Positions 1 to 5,408 of a DNA stretch of 11,411 nt are shown piece by piece. Source of the stretch: Candidatus Margulisiibacteriota bacterium (GTDB taxonomy: Bacteria > Margulisbacteria > WOR-1 > O2-12-FULL-45-9); contig JASEHX010000001.1 in the NCBI GenBank assembly GCA_030018645.1, positions 28,258 through 39,668 on the forward strand. The letters run 5' to 3'. Under the pieces are notes generated by a model. The model saw only the letters and a program-made list of their open reading frames with translations. It had not been told where the DNA came from and searched no databases. A program made the translations under genes and the position numbers. Numbering within the stretch: the first letter of the stretch is position 1; the number at the start of each line of letters is the position of its first letter.

Positions 1-351
1 GCCGTTTTTTTTAAGCAGGGCAACTATTTCCTGGTTAAGTTTGCCGCCTAATACCTTTTCCACCACTCTCATTACTTCCTTAGTGGTTACCCGCAATCCC
101 TGGACAAATTTTATTTCAATCTTGTTGCGCTTGAGGGCTTTATTAATTTCCGGCCCGCCCCCGTGTACTAAGACCGGATGCATTCCGAGATATTTTAATA
201 AAACCACATCCCGCAGGACCTGTTTTTTTAGCTCGGGATTGAGCATGGCCGCCCCGCCGTATTTAATGACAATAATCTTGTTATGGAACTTGATAAGATA
301 GGGAAGGGCTTCGATAACAATATTGGCGCGGCCAATTAAACGGTCAAACAT
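1..351 (-). CDS. argB: Acetylglutamate kinase, N-terminal 117 codons (cut by window edge)
   Basis: This is the N-terminal part of N-acetylglutamate kinase, the ATP-dependent enzyme that phosphorylates N-acetyl-L-glutamate in the second step of cytoplasmic arginine/ornithine synthesis. I translated it by hand from the ATG at 351-349 to base 1. The family signatures are present: the nucleotide-binding start IVIKYGGAAM (residues 27-36), the glycine-rich VHGGGPEIN (62-70), and the substrate-region stretch FVQGLRVTT (82-90). The ATG follows the argJ stop codon with no intervening base, which indicates coupled translation; no clear Shine-Dalgarno sequence precedes it. Usual family length is about 290-300 residues, so roughly 60% lies outside the window. 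The frame is intact as far as it can be read. Identification is secure. Confidence 0.95.
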   Translation of the reverse strand, partial: MFDRLIGRANIVIEALPYLIKFHNKIIVIKYGGAAMLNPELKKQVLRDVVLLKYLGMHPVLVHGGGPEINKALKRNKIEIKFVQGLRVTTKEVMRVVEKVLGGKLNQEIVALLKKNG

Positions 352-1473
352 TTATGTGTGGTACCTTGCGTTGATTTTAACATACCCTTCGGTTAGGTCA
401 CAGCCCCAGCCGGCGGCCGATTCTTTGCCGACCCCCAGGTGGACAGTAATGACATCTTCTTCTTTGCCAAACTTCCAGGTGAATTTAAATTTATCCCAAT
501 TAATTTGGGCGTCAGTTGTTCCTAATGCTTGCAAGATGCGGCCAAAGTTGCGATCCCGCCCGGCAACTGCCGCTTTTAGCAGGAACGAATTAATTAAGGC
601 TTTGACCACCACCCGCGCGTCTTTCCAACTGGCCGCCCCGCTGGCCTTGACCGTCATCAGTTTGCTGGCGCCTTCCCCATCGCGCGCAATGGCCTTTGCC
701 AAGTATTCACAAACATATTCCAACGCCGCAGAAAATTGTCTTCTTGCCCCTTGCCCCTTGACCCTTGACCCCGATCTCCCATTCGCTAAGACAAACACGC
801 AATCGTTCGTCGACATGCAGTTATCAACCGAAACCATGTTGAAAGTTTTGGCGACGGCTTGGCGCAGCATTTTTTGCAGCAGCGGCTGGCCAATTTCCGC
901 ATCGGTAGTAATAAAGCCCAACATGGTCGCCATCCCCGGAGCAATCATGCCCGACCCCTTGGCAATTCCCCCGATTGTAATTTTGCCGACTTTCACCGCA
1001 ATTTCTTTGGGCTGTAAATCGGTGGTTAAAATTGCCCGCGCCGCCTCTTTTCCCCCCTTTTTGGACAGTTTCCAGGGCAATTGTTTGATGCCGGCCAGTA
1101 TCTTGGGCATGGGCATAGAATGAGCAATGACGCCGGTTGATGCAACTAAAACATAGCGCGGGTTAATAGTTAGGGCCCGGCCAGTATCTTTAACCATTTT
1201 CCAGGCGTCTATTAATCCTTTGTCACCCGTCCAGCAGTTGGCATTGCCGGCATTGGCAATAATGGCTTGGGCAGCTCCGCCTTGCAATTGCTTCATTGAA
1301 ACAATTATCGGAGCCGCTTTAACTTGATTGGTGGTAAAAACCCCAGCGGCGGTTGCCGGCACATCTGAATAAATCAGCGCCATATCCGAGTTACCGGATC
1401 TTTTTATCCCCGCCGCAATTCCAGCAGCTTGAAATCCTTTTGGAGCAGTAATTCCGCCTTTAACTTTTTTCAT
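352..1473 (-). CDS. argJ: Bifunctional ornithine acetyltransferase / N-acetylglutamate synthase
   Basis: ArgJ transfers the acetyl group from N-acetylornithine to glutamate, recycling it and releasing ornithine; bifunctional members also use acetyl-CoA. The 373 residues are slightly shorter than the usual 390-410. The self-cleavage site is intact: GSGMIAPGMATMLGFITTDA (173-192), with Thr183 as the expected nucleophile of the beta chain. The STGVIA stretch (112-117) matches the oxyanion-hole region, STNDCVFVLANG (221-232) and DGEGASK are conserved beta-chain motifs, and the end KINARYHT matches the typical C-terminus. The start ATG overlaps the argC stop as ATGA (1470-1473); no good Shine-Dalgarno sequence is visible, so re-initiation is likely. 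Residues about 235-245 are encoded by a tandem heptamer repeat. Whether the enzyme is mono- or bifunctional cannot be decided here. Confidence 0.96.
   Translation of the reverse strand: MKKVKGGITAPKGFQAAGIAAGIKRSGNSDMALIYSDVPATAAGVFTTNQVKAAPIIVSMKQLQGGAAQAIIANAGNANCWTGDKGLIDAWKMVKDTGRALTINPRYVLVASTGVIAHSMPMPKILAGIKQLPWKLSKKGGKEAARAILTTDLQPKEIAVKVGKITIGGIAKGSGMIAPGMATMLGFITTDAEIGQPLLQKMLRQAVAKTFNMVSVDNCMSTNDCVFVLANGRSGSRVKGQGARRQFSAALEYVCEYLAKAIARDGEGASKLMTVKASGAASWKDARVVVKALINSFLLKAAVAGRDRNFGRILQALGTTDAQINWDKFKFTWKFGKEEDVITVHLGVGKESAAGWGCDLTEGYVKINARYHT
744..771. repeat. Tandem heptamer repeat inside argJ (4 units)
   Basis: Four consecutive 7-bp units on the plus strand: TTGCCCC, TTGCCCC, TTGACCC, TTGACCC. 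They lie in frame within argJ and encode part of a basic, glycine-rich stretch at residues about 235-245, between the conserved LANG motif and the next helix. This stretch varies in sequence and length in the family. The tract is directly visible; its origin is unknown. Confidence 0.85.
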
Positions 1474-2522
1474 GGATAAAGTGCAATGTGCTTTAGCCCC
1501 ATCGTCTCCTCTAAATCGTACATTATGTTCATATTTTGAACCGCTTGCCCTGCCGCGCCTTTAATCAAGTTGTCAATGGCCGAAAGGACAATCACTTGCC
1601 CCGTCCGCTCATTCACCTGCACGCCAATATCACAATAATTAGTCCCCGCCACAAATTTAGTATTCGGCAAGACATTTTCCCGTATTCTCACAAACGGCTC
1701 ATTTTTATAAGTTTCTTTATACAAATCGATTAATTCCTTAGTTTTGATCTTTGAACTTTGATCTTTGAGTTTCCCATAGATAGTTGTCAGAATTCCCCGC
1801 GTCATCGGGGTCAAATGCGGAACAAACGTAACCCTGATCCCCTGATCCCCTGATATCCTGATCGCCTGATCCTCTATCTCCCCCATATGGCGATGGTTGG
1901 TAACCGCATATGCTTCTATTCCTTCATTGCGTTCGCAATAATGGGTTTTCAAAGATCCGGCTCTCCCCGCTCCCGACACCCCCGACTTGGCATCCACAAT
2001 AATTTCAGGTTCAATCAAACCCGCTTTGAGCAAGGGTGCCGCTCCCAAGGTTGAGGCCGTCGGATAACAGCCGGGATTGCCGATTAAGCGAGCTTTTTTT
2101 ATCTTTTCACGATAATATTCCGGCAAACCAAAGACCGCTTCCTGCAATGCCCCCTTGGCCTTATGCTCCATCTGGTACCAATACTTGAATGTGTCCGGAT
2201 GGTTGAAACGAAAATCCGCTCCCAAATCAATTACTTTTTTGCCTGCCGCTAAAAGCTTTGGCGCATAATCCATGGCAATACCGTGCGGCAGGGCCAGGAA
2301 GACCAAATCAACTTTACCCATCTGATTATCAATATCGGCTAAAGTACCTATTATTGGGTCCTGTTCCCCAGCCAAATGCGGATAGAGTTCAGAAATCTTT
2401 TTGCCTTTATGCGCTTCTTCTGACATAAGCCAAATAACTTTAGCCTCCGGATGCCGCAGGAGAATTTGGTACAACGTTACCCCCGCATATCCTCCGGCTC
2501 CTACAATCCCAATCTTAATCAT
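1470..2522 (-). CDS. argC: N-acetyl-gamma-glutamyl-phosphate reductase
   Basis: ArgC reduces N-acetylglutamyl-phosphate to the semialdehyde with NADPH, the step after ArgB. The 350 residues match the usual length of about 345. The N-terminus has the dinucleotide-binding loop GIVGAGGYAGVTL (5-17). The catalytic cysteine is Cys152 in GNPGCYPTAS (148-157), and NHRHMGEI (209-216) holds the expected catalytic histidine region. HLTPMTRGIL (236-245) and the C-terminal KGAAGQAVQNMN (321-332) are also typical. The ATG at 2522 is supported by a strong AAGGAGG 11 nt upstream, located inside the end of the preceding gene. Two tandem-repeat tracts fall in variable loops (residues about 218-230 and 251-260) without breaking the frame. 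Confidence 0.97.
   Translation of the reverse strand: MIKIGIVGAGGYAGVTLYQILLRHPEAKVIWLMSEEAHKGKKISELYPHLAGEQDPIIGTLADIDNQMGKVDLVFLALPHGIAMDYAPKLLAAGKKVIDLGADFRFNHPDTFKYWYQMEHKAKGALQEAVFGLPEYYREKIKKARLIGNPGCYPTASTLGAAPLLKAGLIEPEIIVDAKSGVSGAGRAGSLKTHYCERNEGIEAYAVTNHRHMGEIEDQAIRISGDQGIRVTFVPHLTPMTRGILTTIYGKLKDQSSKIKTKELIDLYKETYKNEPFVRIRENVLPNTKFVAGTNYCDIGVQVNERTGQVIVLSAIDNLIKGAAGQAVQNMNIMYDLEETMGLKHIALYP
1743..1770. repeat. Tandem heptamer repeat inside argC (4 units)
   Basis: Four 7-bp units on the plus strand: TTTGATC, TTTGAAC, TTTGATC, TTTGAGT. They encode a charged loop (around residues 251-260 of ArgC) just after the conserved MTRGIL strand. Other ArgC proteins have a variable loop here. 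The unit differs in sequence from the argJ heptamers, but unit length and copy number are the same. Confidence 0.85.
1832..1871. repeat. Tandem octamer repeat inside argC (5 units)
   Basis: Five 8-bp units on the plus strand: CCCTGATC twice, then CCCTGATA, TCCTGATC, GCCTGATC. They encode ArgC residues about 218-230 (on the minus strand, a DQ/IRISGD/QGIR-like stretch) between the HRHMGEIE motif and the VTFVPH strand. This is a loop of variable sequence in the family. The frame is preserved. Confidence 0.85.
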
Positions 2523-2524
2523 AA

Positions 2525-3031
2525 CTAATGAAACCTCCTTACTTGGAATCTAAATAACTCGACTGGCTCGTCGGCATCAATCCAAGCTTTTTGCCGGCAA
2601 ATGGCAATTTGCTCTTCCGACGTATTGACGCCCGGCAGGTCGGGCAGTAATAGTCCGCGCCGGACGCCGGATTTAACAATTACGCCGTATTTTTGGGCGT
2701 CTAATTCCGCCGCCGATTTCACCGGTTCCGGGACGGTTAACACATCTACCGAAATTTCAAGGTCCGCTAATTCATTTTCGCTGATCGGCGGAAAGCGCGG
2801 ATCACGAGTGGAGGCCTCTATCGCATTGCGGATCACTTCTTCGGCTACATTTTTGCAGGTAGGATTAAAAGTCCCAATACAGCCGCGCAGTCCGCCCTTT
2901 TTGTGGATCGAGACAAAAACTCCCGCCCGCTCGGCCATTTCAGGCATCAGTTTTTCCGGCAACCCCGGCACTTTTTTTTCCTTGACATAAGCGGCGATGG
3001 TTTGTTTTGCTAATTCAACAATTGGGTGCAT
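2525..3031 (-). CDS. AMMECR1-domain protein (AmmeMemoRadiSam protein A type)
   Basis: A 168-residue protein that is essentially a single AMMECR1 domain. The hallmark LRGCIGTF is at 48-55, followed by [10 protein letters not shown] (73-82), an EISVDVLT strand (92-99) and the C-terminal [13 protein letters not shown] plus KAWI segment (133-152). The biochemical function of this family is not established; in prokaryotes it occurs with Memo/LigB-fold proteins and a radical SAM enzyme (the AmmeMemoRadiSam grouping). No radical SAM gene lies in this window. The ATG at 3031 overlaps the end of the LigB-like gene by 17 bp, and no separate Shine-Dalgarno sequence is evident, so translation is probably coupled. 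In many bacteria the two domains are fused in one chain; here they are separate. The stop lies 2 nt before the argC start. Confidence 0.92.
   Translation of the reverse strand: MHPIVELAKQTIAAYVKEKKVPGLPEKLMPEMAERAGVFVSIHKKGGLRGCIGTFNPTCKNVAEEVIRNAIEASTRDPRFPPISENELADLEISVDVLTVPEPVKSAAELDAQKYGVIVKSGVRRGLLLPDLPGVNTSEEQIAICRQKAWIDADEPVELFRFQVRRFH
2534..2540 (-). promoter_or_regulatory. Strong ribosome binding site for argC within the preceding gene
   Basis: On the minus strand this reads AAGGAGG, 11 nt upstream of the argC ATG. It is the only near-consensus Shine-Dalgarno sequence in this operon and is embedded in the last codons (Val-Arg-Arg) of the AMMECR1 gene. This suggests argC can be initiated independently and more strongly than its upstream neighbour. 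Confidence 0.75.
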
Positions 3032-3803
3032 ATTCAGCTACCATATAGCCCACTCCAAACGGCCCTTCATAGGATAAGACATTCGGTATAACGCTTGTTC
3101 CATCCAGCGCACCCAGTAAGATGGCTATGGACCACAACGCATCTTGCCCCGCCGCATCCGCCAGTACTGGATCGAAATTTAAGATCCCCTGAACATCATT
3201 ATGTTTTACCAATTGAACCAATTTTTCATCAAATTCTTTGCCGCGGGGATCAAAGCCCGCCGGTGCGTCCGGCGTCAAGCGATGGGACATGTCGGCTGAT
3301 GCGATAACCGCAATTTTTCTATCCAGCCGGGCGGCGGTTTTTGCTAAACTTTTACCAAATTCAAATAATTTATTCAGCGGCAGGAAGGCAATGGCTATCG
3401 GCAGGATGGGCTTTTTTAAACCGGCCTTATCTGGATAATACAAAGGCACCAAACAGCCATGATCAAGTAAAGTTTCCGGACAGCTGGCGGCAAAACTGCA
3501 GTCTTTCATGACGTTATGTCCCAATTCGGTATCGCCTTTAAAATAAAAGTTGGGTTTGCTGGCCCCAAACTGGCCAAAGTTTCCCTCGAAAACCCGGCTG
3601 GTGTAAACTGGAACCGATGCTCTTCCCACTTCGCCATGGGGAGTAATGATCACCAAAGTATCAAAGCTTTTTGCTGTTAGCGTTTTAGCAACGCTTTCCA
3701 GCGCTATTCGGCTGTTTTTGGCCTCTTTGATGCGCTCTCTCCCAACTTCGGGAACCAAAATAGGCGGATGCGGCATTATCGCACCAAACACAACCTCTGA
3801 CAT
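3015..3803 (-). CDS. LigB-fold class III extradiol dioxygenase-like protein
   Basis: A 262-residue LigB-fold protein, first gene of the operon. The start [21 protein letters not shown] is typical of the LigB-like domain found next to, or fused with, AMMECR1. Candidate metal-site residues are His12 (MPHPP), His56 (ITPHGE), His115 (DHGCLVPL, 114-121) and His174 (SADMSHRL, 169-176). True Memo proteins usually begin with an AVAGxFYP-like motif, which is absent, so this is the LigB-type relative rather than Memo. Substrate and reaction are unknown. I chose the ATG at 3803 because GGAG lies 5 nt upstream (3809-3812) and homology starts there. The frame stays open to 3896, but that extension reads through a palindromic repeat and gives a low-complexity Pro/Glu/Gly peptide. 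Confidence 0.88.
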   Translation of the reverse strand: MSEVVFGAIMPHPPILVPEVGRERIKEAKNSRIALESVAKTLTAKSFDTLVIITPHGEVGRASVPVYTSRVFEGNFGQFGASKPNFYFKGDTELGHNVMKDCSFAASCPETLLDHGCLVPLYYPDKAGLKKPILPIAIAFLPLNKLFEFGKSLAKTAARLDRKIAVIASADMSHRLTPDAPAGFDPRGKEFDEKLVQLVKHNDVQGILNFDPVLADAAGQDALWSIAILLGALDGTSVIPNVLSYEGPFGVGYMVAEYAPNC

Positions 3804-3824
3804 AGCAACTCCAATCTTTCGTCT

Positions 3825-3862
3825 CCCCTCTCCCTCTGGGAGAGGGGGAGAGGGGGTGAGGG
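3825..3862. repeat. GC-rich palindromic repeat in the operon leader
   Basis: The plus strand contains CCCCTCTCCC (3825-3834), loop TCT, then GGGAGAGGGG (3838-3847): a perfect 10-bp stem with a 3-nt loop. It is followed by a further GAGAGGGGGTGAGGG (3848-3862). The core CCCTYTGGGAGAGGGGG recurs at 5347-5363, so this belongs to a dispersed repeat family. In the minus-strand transcript it would form a hairpin in the leader of the LigB-like gene, about 20-45 nt before the start codon. No T-run follows it, so it is not a standard terminator. Confidence 0.8.
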
Positions 3863-3881
3863 TTTTTTGATTTGTTATTTT

Positions 3882-3909
3882 TTTACAGTGTAACAATTTG
3901 TGTTATAAT
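3882..3909 (+). promoter_or_regulatory. Predicted promoter of the phosphohexomutase gene, close to the start codon
   Basis: -35 TTTACA (3882-3887), 16-nt spacer, perfect -10 TATAAT (3904-3909). Only 11 nt separate the -10 box from the ATG at 3921, so the expected start site leaves a leader of about 4-5 nt. No Shine-Dalgarno sequence is present in GTCAAATTCT before the ATG, consistent with a leaderless transcript. Confidence 0.6.
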
Positions 3910-3915
3910 AGTCAA
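3887..3915 (-). promoter_or_regulatory. Predicted promoter of the LigB-AMMECR1-argCJB operon
   Basis: On the minus strand: -35 TTGACT (3915-3910), 17-nt spacer, -10 TACACT (3892-3887). The -10 is preceded by TG one base upstream, an extended -10 element. Transcription would start near 3880, giving a leader of about 77 nt that includes the hairpin repeat at 3825-3862. It overlaps the opposing plus-strand promoter. Confidence 0.5.
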
Positions 3916-3920
3916 ATTCT

Positions 3921-5282
3921 ATGACCCTCAAGATTAGCATCTCTGGAGTGCGCGGATTTGTCCCTGAATCCTTAACCCCTGAAGTTTGTCTTAATTTTGC
4001 CAAGGCCTTCGGCACTTATCTTTCTGAAAACAAGGGTAAAAATCCTCATCCCAAGGTTGTCATCGGCACCGATTCGCGCGCATCTTCGGAATTCATCAAA
4101 GGGATTGTTTTCCAAGGTTTGTTGTCAACCGGCTGTGAAGCGGTTGACCTGGGCATTTGCCCCACCCCCACCGTCGGGATTGTCACCCGGGAATTGCGGG
4201 CTGACGGCGGGATTGTCATTACTGCTTCGCACAATCCCCTCCCCTGGAACGGCCTAAAATTTATGCGCAGGGATGGGATCTTTTTGAACGAAGCGCAAGC
4301 CAGCCGCCTGATTGAAATATATGAGAATAAGTCCTTTTTTGTAAATCCGCCGCGCAAAGTGTCTTATTTTCCCTCCGCCCACGAAGTCCATATCAAGAAA
4401 ATATTAAAAAACCTTTCTCTGGACGCTATTCGCGGTAAAAAAATTAAAGTTGGGGTGGATTCATGCAACGGCGCTGGAGCAGTGATTAGCTCAAAATTGC
4501 TGAACAAGCTGGGTTGTCGGCGGGTGGAAGCCATTAACTGTTATACTTCTCTGCCCTTCCCTCGCGCTCCGGAACCTTCTTCTGAAAACTTAGCCCAATT
4601 ATGCGAATTAGTCAAAAGTAAAAAATTAGATATTGGTTTTGCTTTTGATTCAGATGCCGACCGCTTGGCAATTGTTTCCAATGAAGGCAAGCCCATTGGG
4701 GAAGAGCTAACGCTGGCGCTGGCGGTAAAATATATACTGCTGCAAAACCTCCGCCTGCCCAAAAGCCGGAAAATTATTGTCGTCAATCTTTCCACCACCA
4801 AAGCCATTGAAGATGTCGCCGGTGAATTTAATGCTGTCGTCCTGCGCACCAAGATCGGCGAAGTGCACGTGGCTGAACAGTTGAAAGAACTAAAAGGATT
4901 GATCGGCGGGGAAGGCAACGGCGGGGTTATTTACCCGCCTATCGGCTTTAACCGCGACGCCATGGCCGGGATGGCCATGATCTTAGATTTGATGGCCAGG
5001 ACCGGCAGGAAAATTTCCGACTTAGCTGCAGAAATCCCAGCTTACTGTATGGAAAAGAAAAAAATTGACTGCCGCAGTCAGCACGAGGCAATTGATTACA
5101 TTGAAAAGATCAAAGAGCGCTTCCGCAAAAGCGACCTTATCCTTACCGAAGGGGTAAAAGTGGTGCTGTCCGAAGGGTGGGCGCATGTGCGCGCTTCCAA
5201 CACCGAACCGATTATTCGAATTATTGCCGAGGGCACCAGCAAGGAAGTGGTCAGCCGTCTGATTGATAAAATAATGGCCTAG
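3921..5282 (+). CDS. glmM: Phosphohexomutase, phosphoglucosamine mutase (GlmM)-type, archaeal-style sugar loop
   Basis: A 453-residue alpha-D-phosphohexomutase that interconverts 6-phospho and 1-phospho sugars in the cytoplasm; the most likely reaction is GlcN-6-P to GlcN-1-P for UDP-GlcNAc synthesis. All four active-site loops are intact: the phosphoserine loop TASHNP (101-106, Ser103), the metal loop DSDADR (243-248), the sugar-specificity loop GGEGNGG (329-335) and the phosphate-binding loop RASNTEP (424-430). The GGEGNGG form resembles the archaeal GlmM group rather than the GEQSGH of E. coli GlmM or the GEMSGH of phosphomannomutase/phosphoglucomutase, so a phosphomannomutase role is the main alternative. 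The start is fixed by the conserved ISISGVRG opening. The gene stands alone on the plus strand, divergent from the arginine operon. Family assignment is firm; substrate is inferred. Confidence 0.88.
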   Translation: MTLKISISGVRGFVPESLTPEVCLNFAKAFGTYLSENKGKNPHPKVVIGTDSRASSEFIKGIVFQGLLSTGCEAVDLGICPTPTVGIVTRELRADGGIVITASHNPLPWNGLKFMRRDGIFLNEAQASRLIEIYENKSFFVNPPRKVSYFPSAHEVHIKKILKNLSLDAIRGKKIKVGVDSCNGAGAVISSKLLNKLGCRRVEAINCYTSLPFPRAPEPSSENLAQLCELVKSKKLDIGFAFDSDADRLAIVSNEGKPIGEELTLALAVKYILLQNLRLPKSRKIIVVNLSTTKAIEDVAGEFNAVVLRTKIGEVHVAEQLKELKGLIGGEGNGGVIYPPIGFNRDAMAGMAMILDLMARTGRKISDLAAEIPAYCMEKKKIDCRSQHEAIDYIEKIKERFRKSDLILTEGVKVVLSEGWAHVRASNTEPIIRIIAEGTSKEVVSRLIDKIMA

Positions 5283-5297
5283 GTTATAATTATTTAT

Positions 5298-5395
5298 CCC
5301 TCACCCGCTGACGTTTAAACAATGCACCCTCTCCATTACCCCCTCGCCCTTTGGGAGAGGGGGTGCGAATTATTTCACGCCAGCGGGGGTGAGGG
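5298..5395. repeat. Nested palindromic element between convergent genes
   Basis: The outer arms are CCCTCACCCGCTG (5298-5310) and CAGCGGGGGTGAGGG (5381-5395), complementary except for two extra Gs. The inner arms are GCACCCTCTCC (5324-5334) and GGAGAGGGGGTGC (5354-5366), again with two extra Gs. The right inner arm can instead pair with CCCCCTCGCCC (5339-5349) across a TTT loop (11 bp, one mismatch), the same hairpin as at 3825-3847. The element fills most of the 126-bp gap between the phosphohexomutase stop and the regulator stop. A role as a bidirectional transcription barrier is possible, but there is no T-tract and no flanking target duplication was seen. Confidence 0.8.
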
Positions 5396-5408
5396 TTGCA
5401 CAGTTACC

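Noticed and set aside
323..1123. Open frame of 266 codons on the plus strand opposite argJ
   Set aside because: It lies entirely antisense to a secure argJ gene (and the argB start), has no recognisable domain, and is explained by the codon use of the real gene.
744..1871. Tandem units considered as a CRISPR array
   Set aside because: The units are 7-8 bp, directly abutting with no spacers, and lie within coding sequence.
3825..3847. Leader hairpin considered as a riboswitch or arginine attenuator
   Set aside because: It is a simple 10-bp stem shared with another intergenic site, with no terminator/antiterminator pair, no leader peptide rich in Arg codons and no known aptamer motif.
3804..3896. 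N-terminal extension of the LigB-like frame up to an ATG at 3896
   Set aside because: It reads through the GC-rich palindromic repeat, gives a Pro/Glu/Gly low-complexity peptide, lies upstream of the predicted transcription start for its later codons, and the ATG at 3803 has a well-spaced GGAG and the conserved family start.
4046..4918. Minus-strand open frames opposite the phosphohexomutase gene
   Set aside because: They are antisense to a gene with all four catalytic loops intact, and their translations show no family motif.
5339..5363. Hairpin considered as a classical rho-independent terminator
   Set aside because: The stem is strong, but neither strand has a T-run after it, so only a looser barrier or repeat-element role can be proposed.
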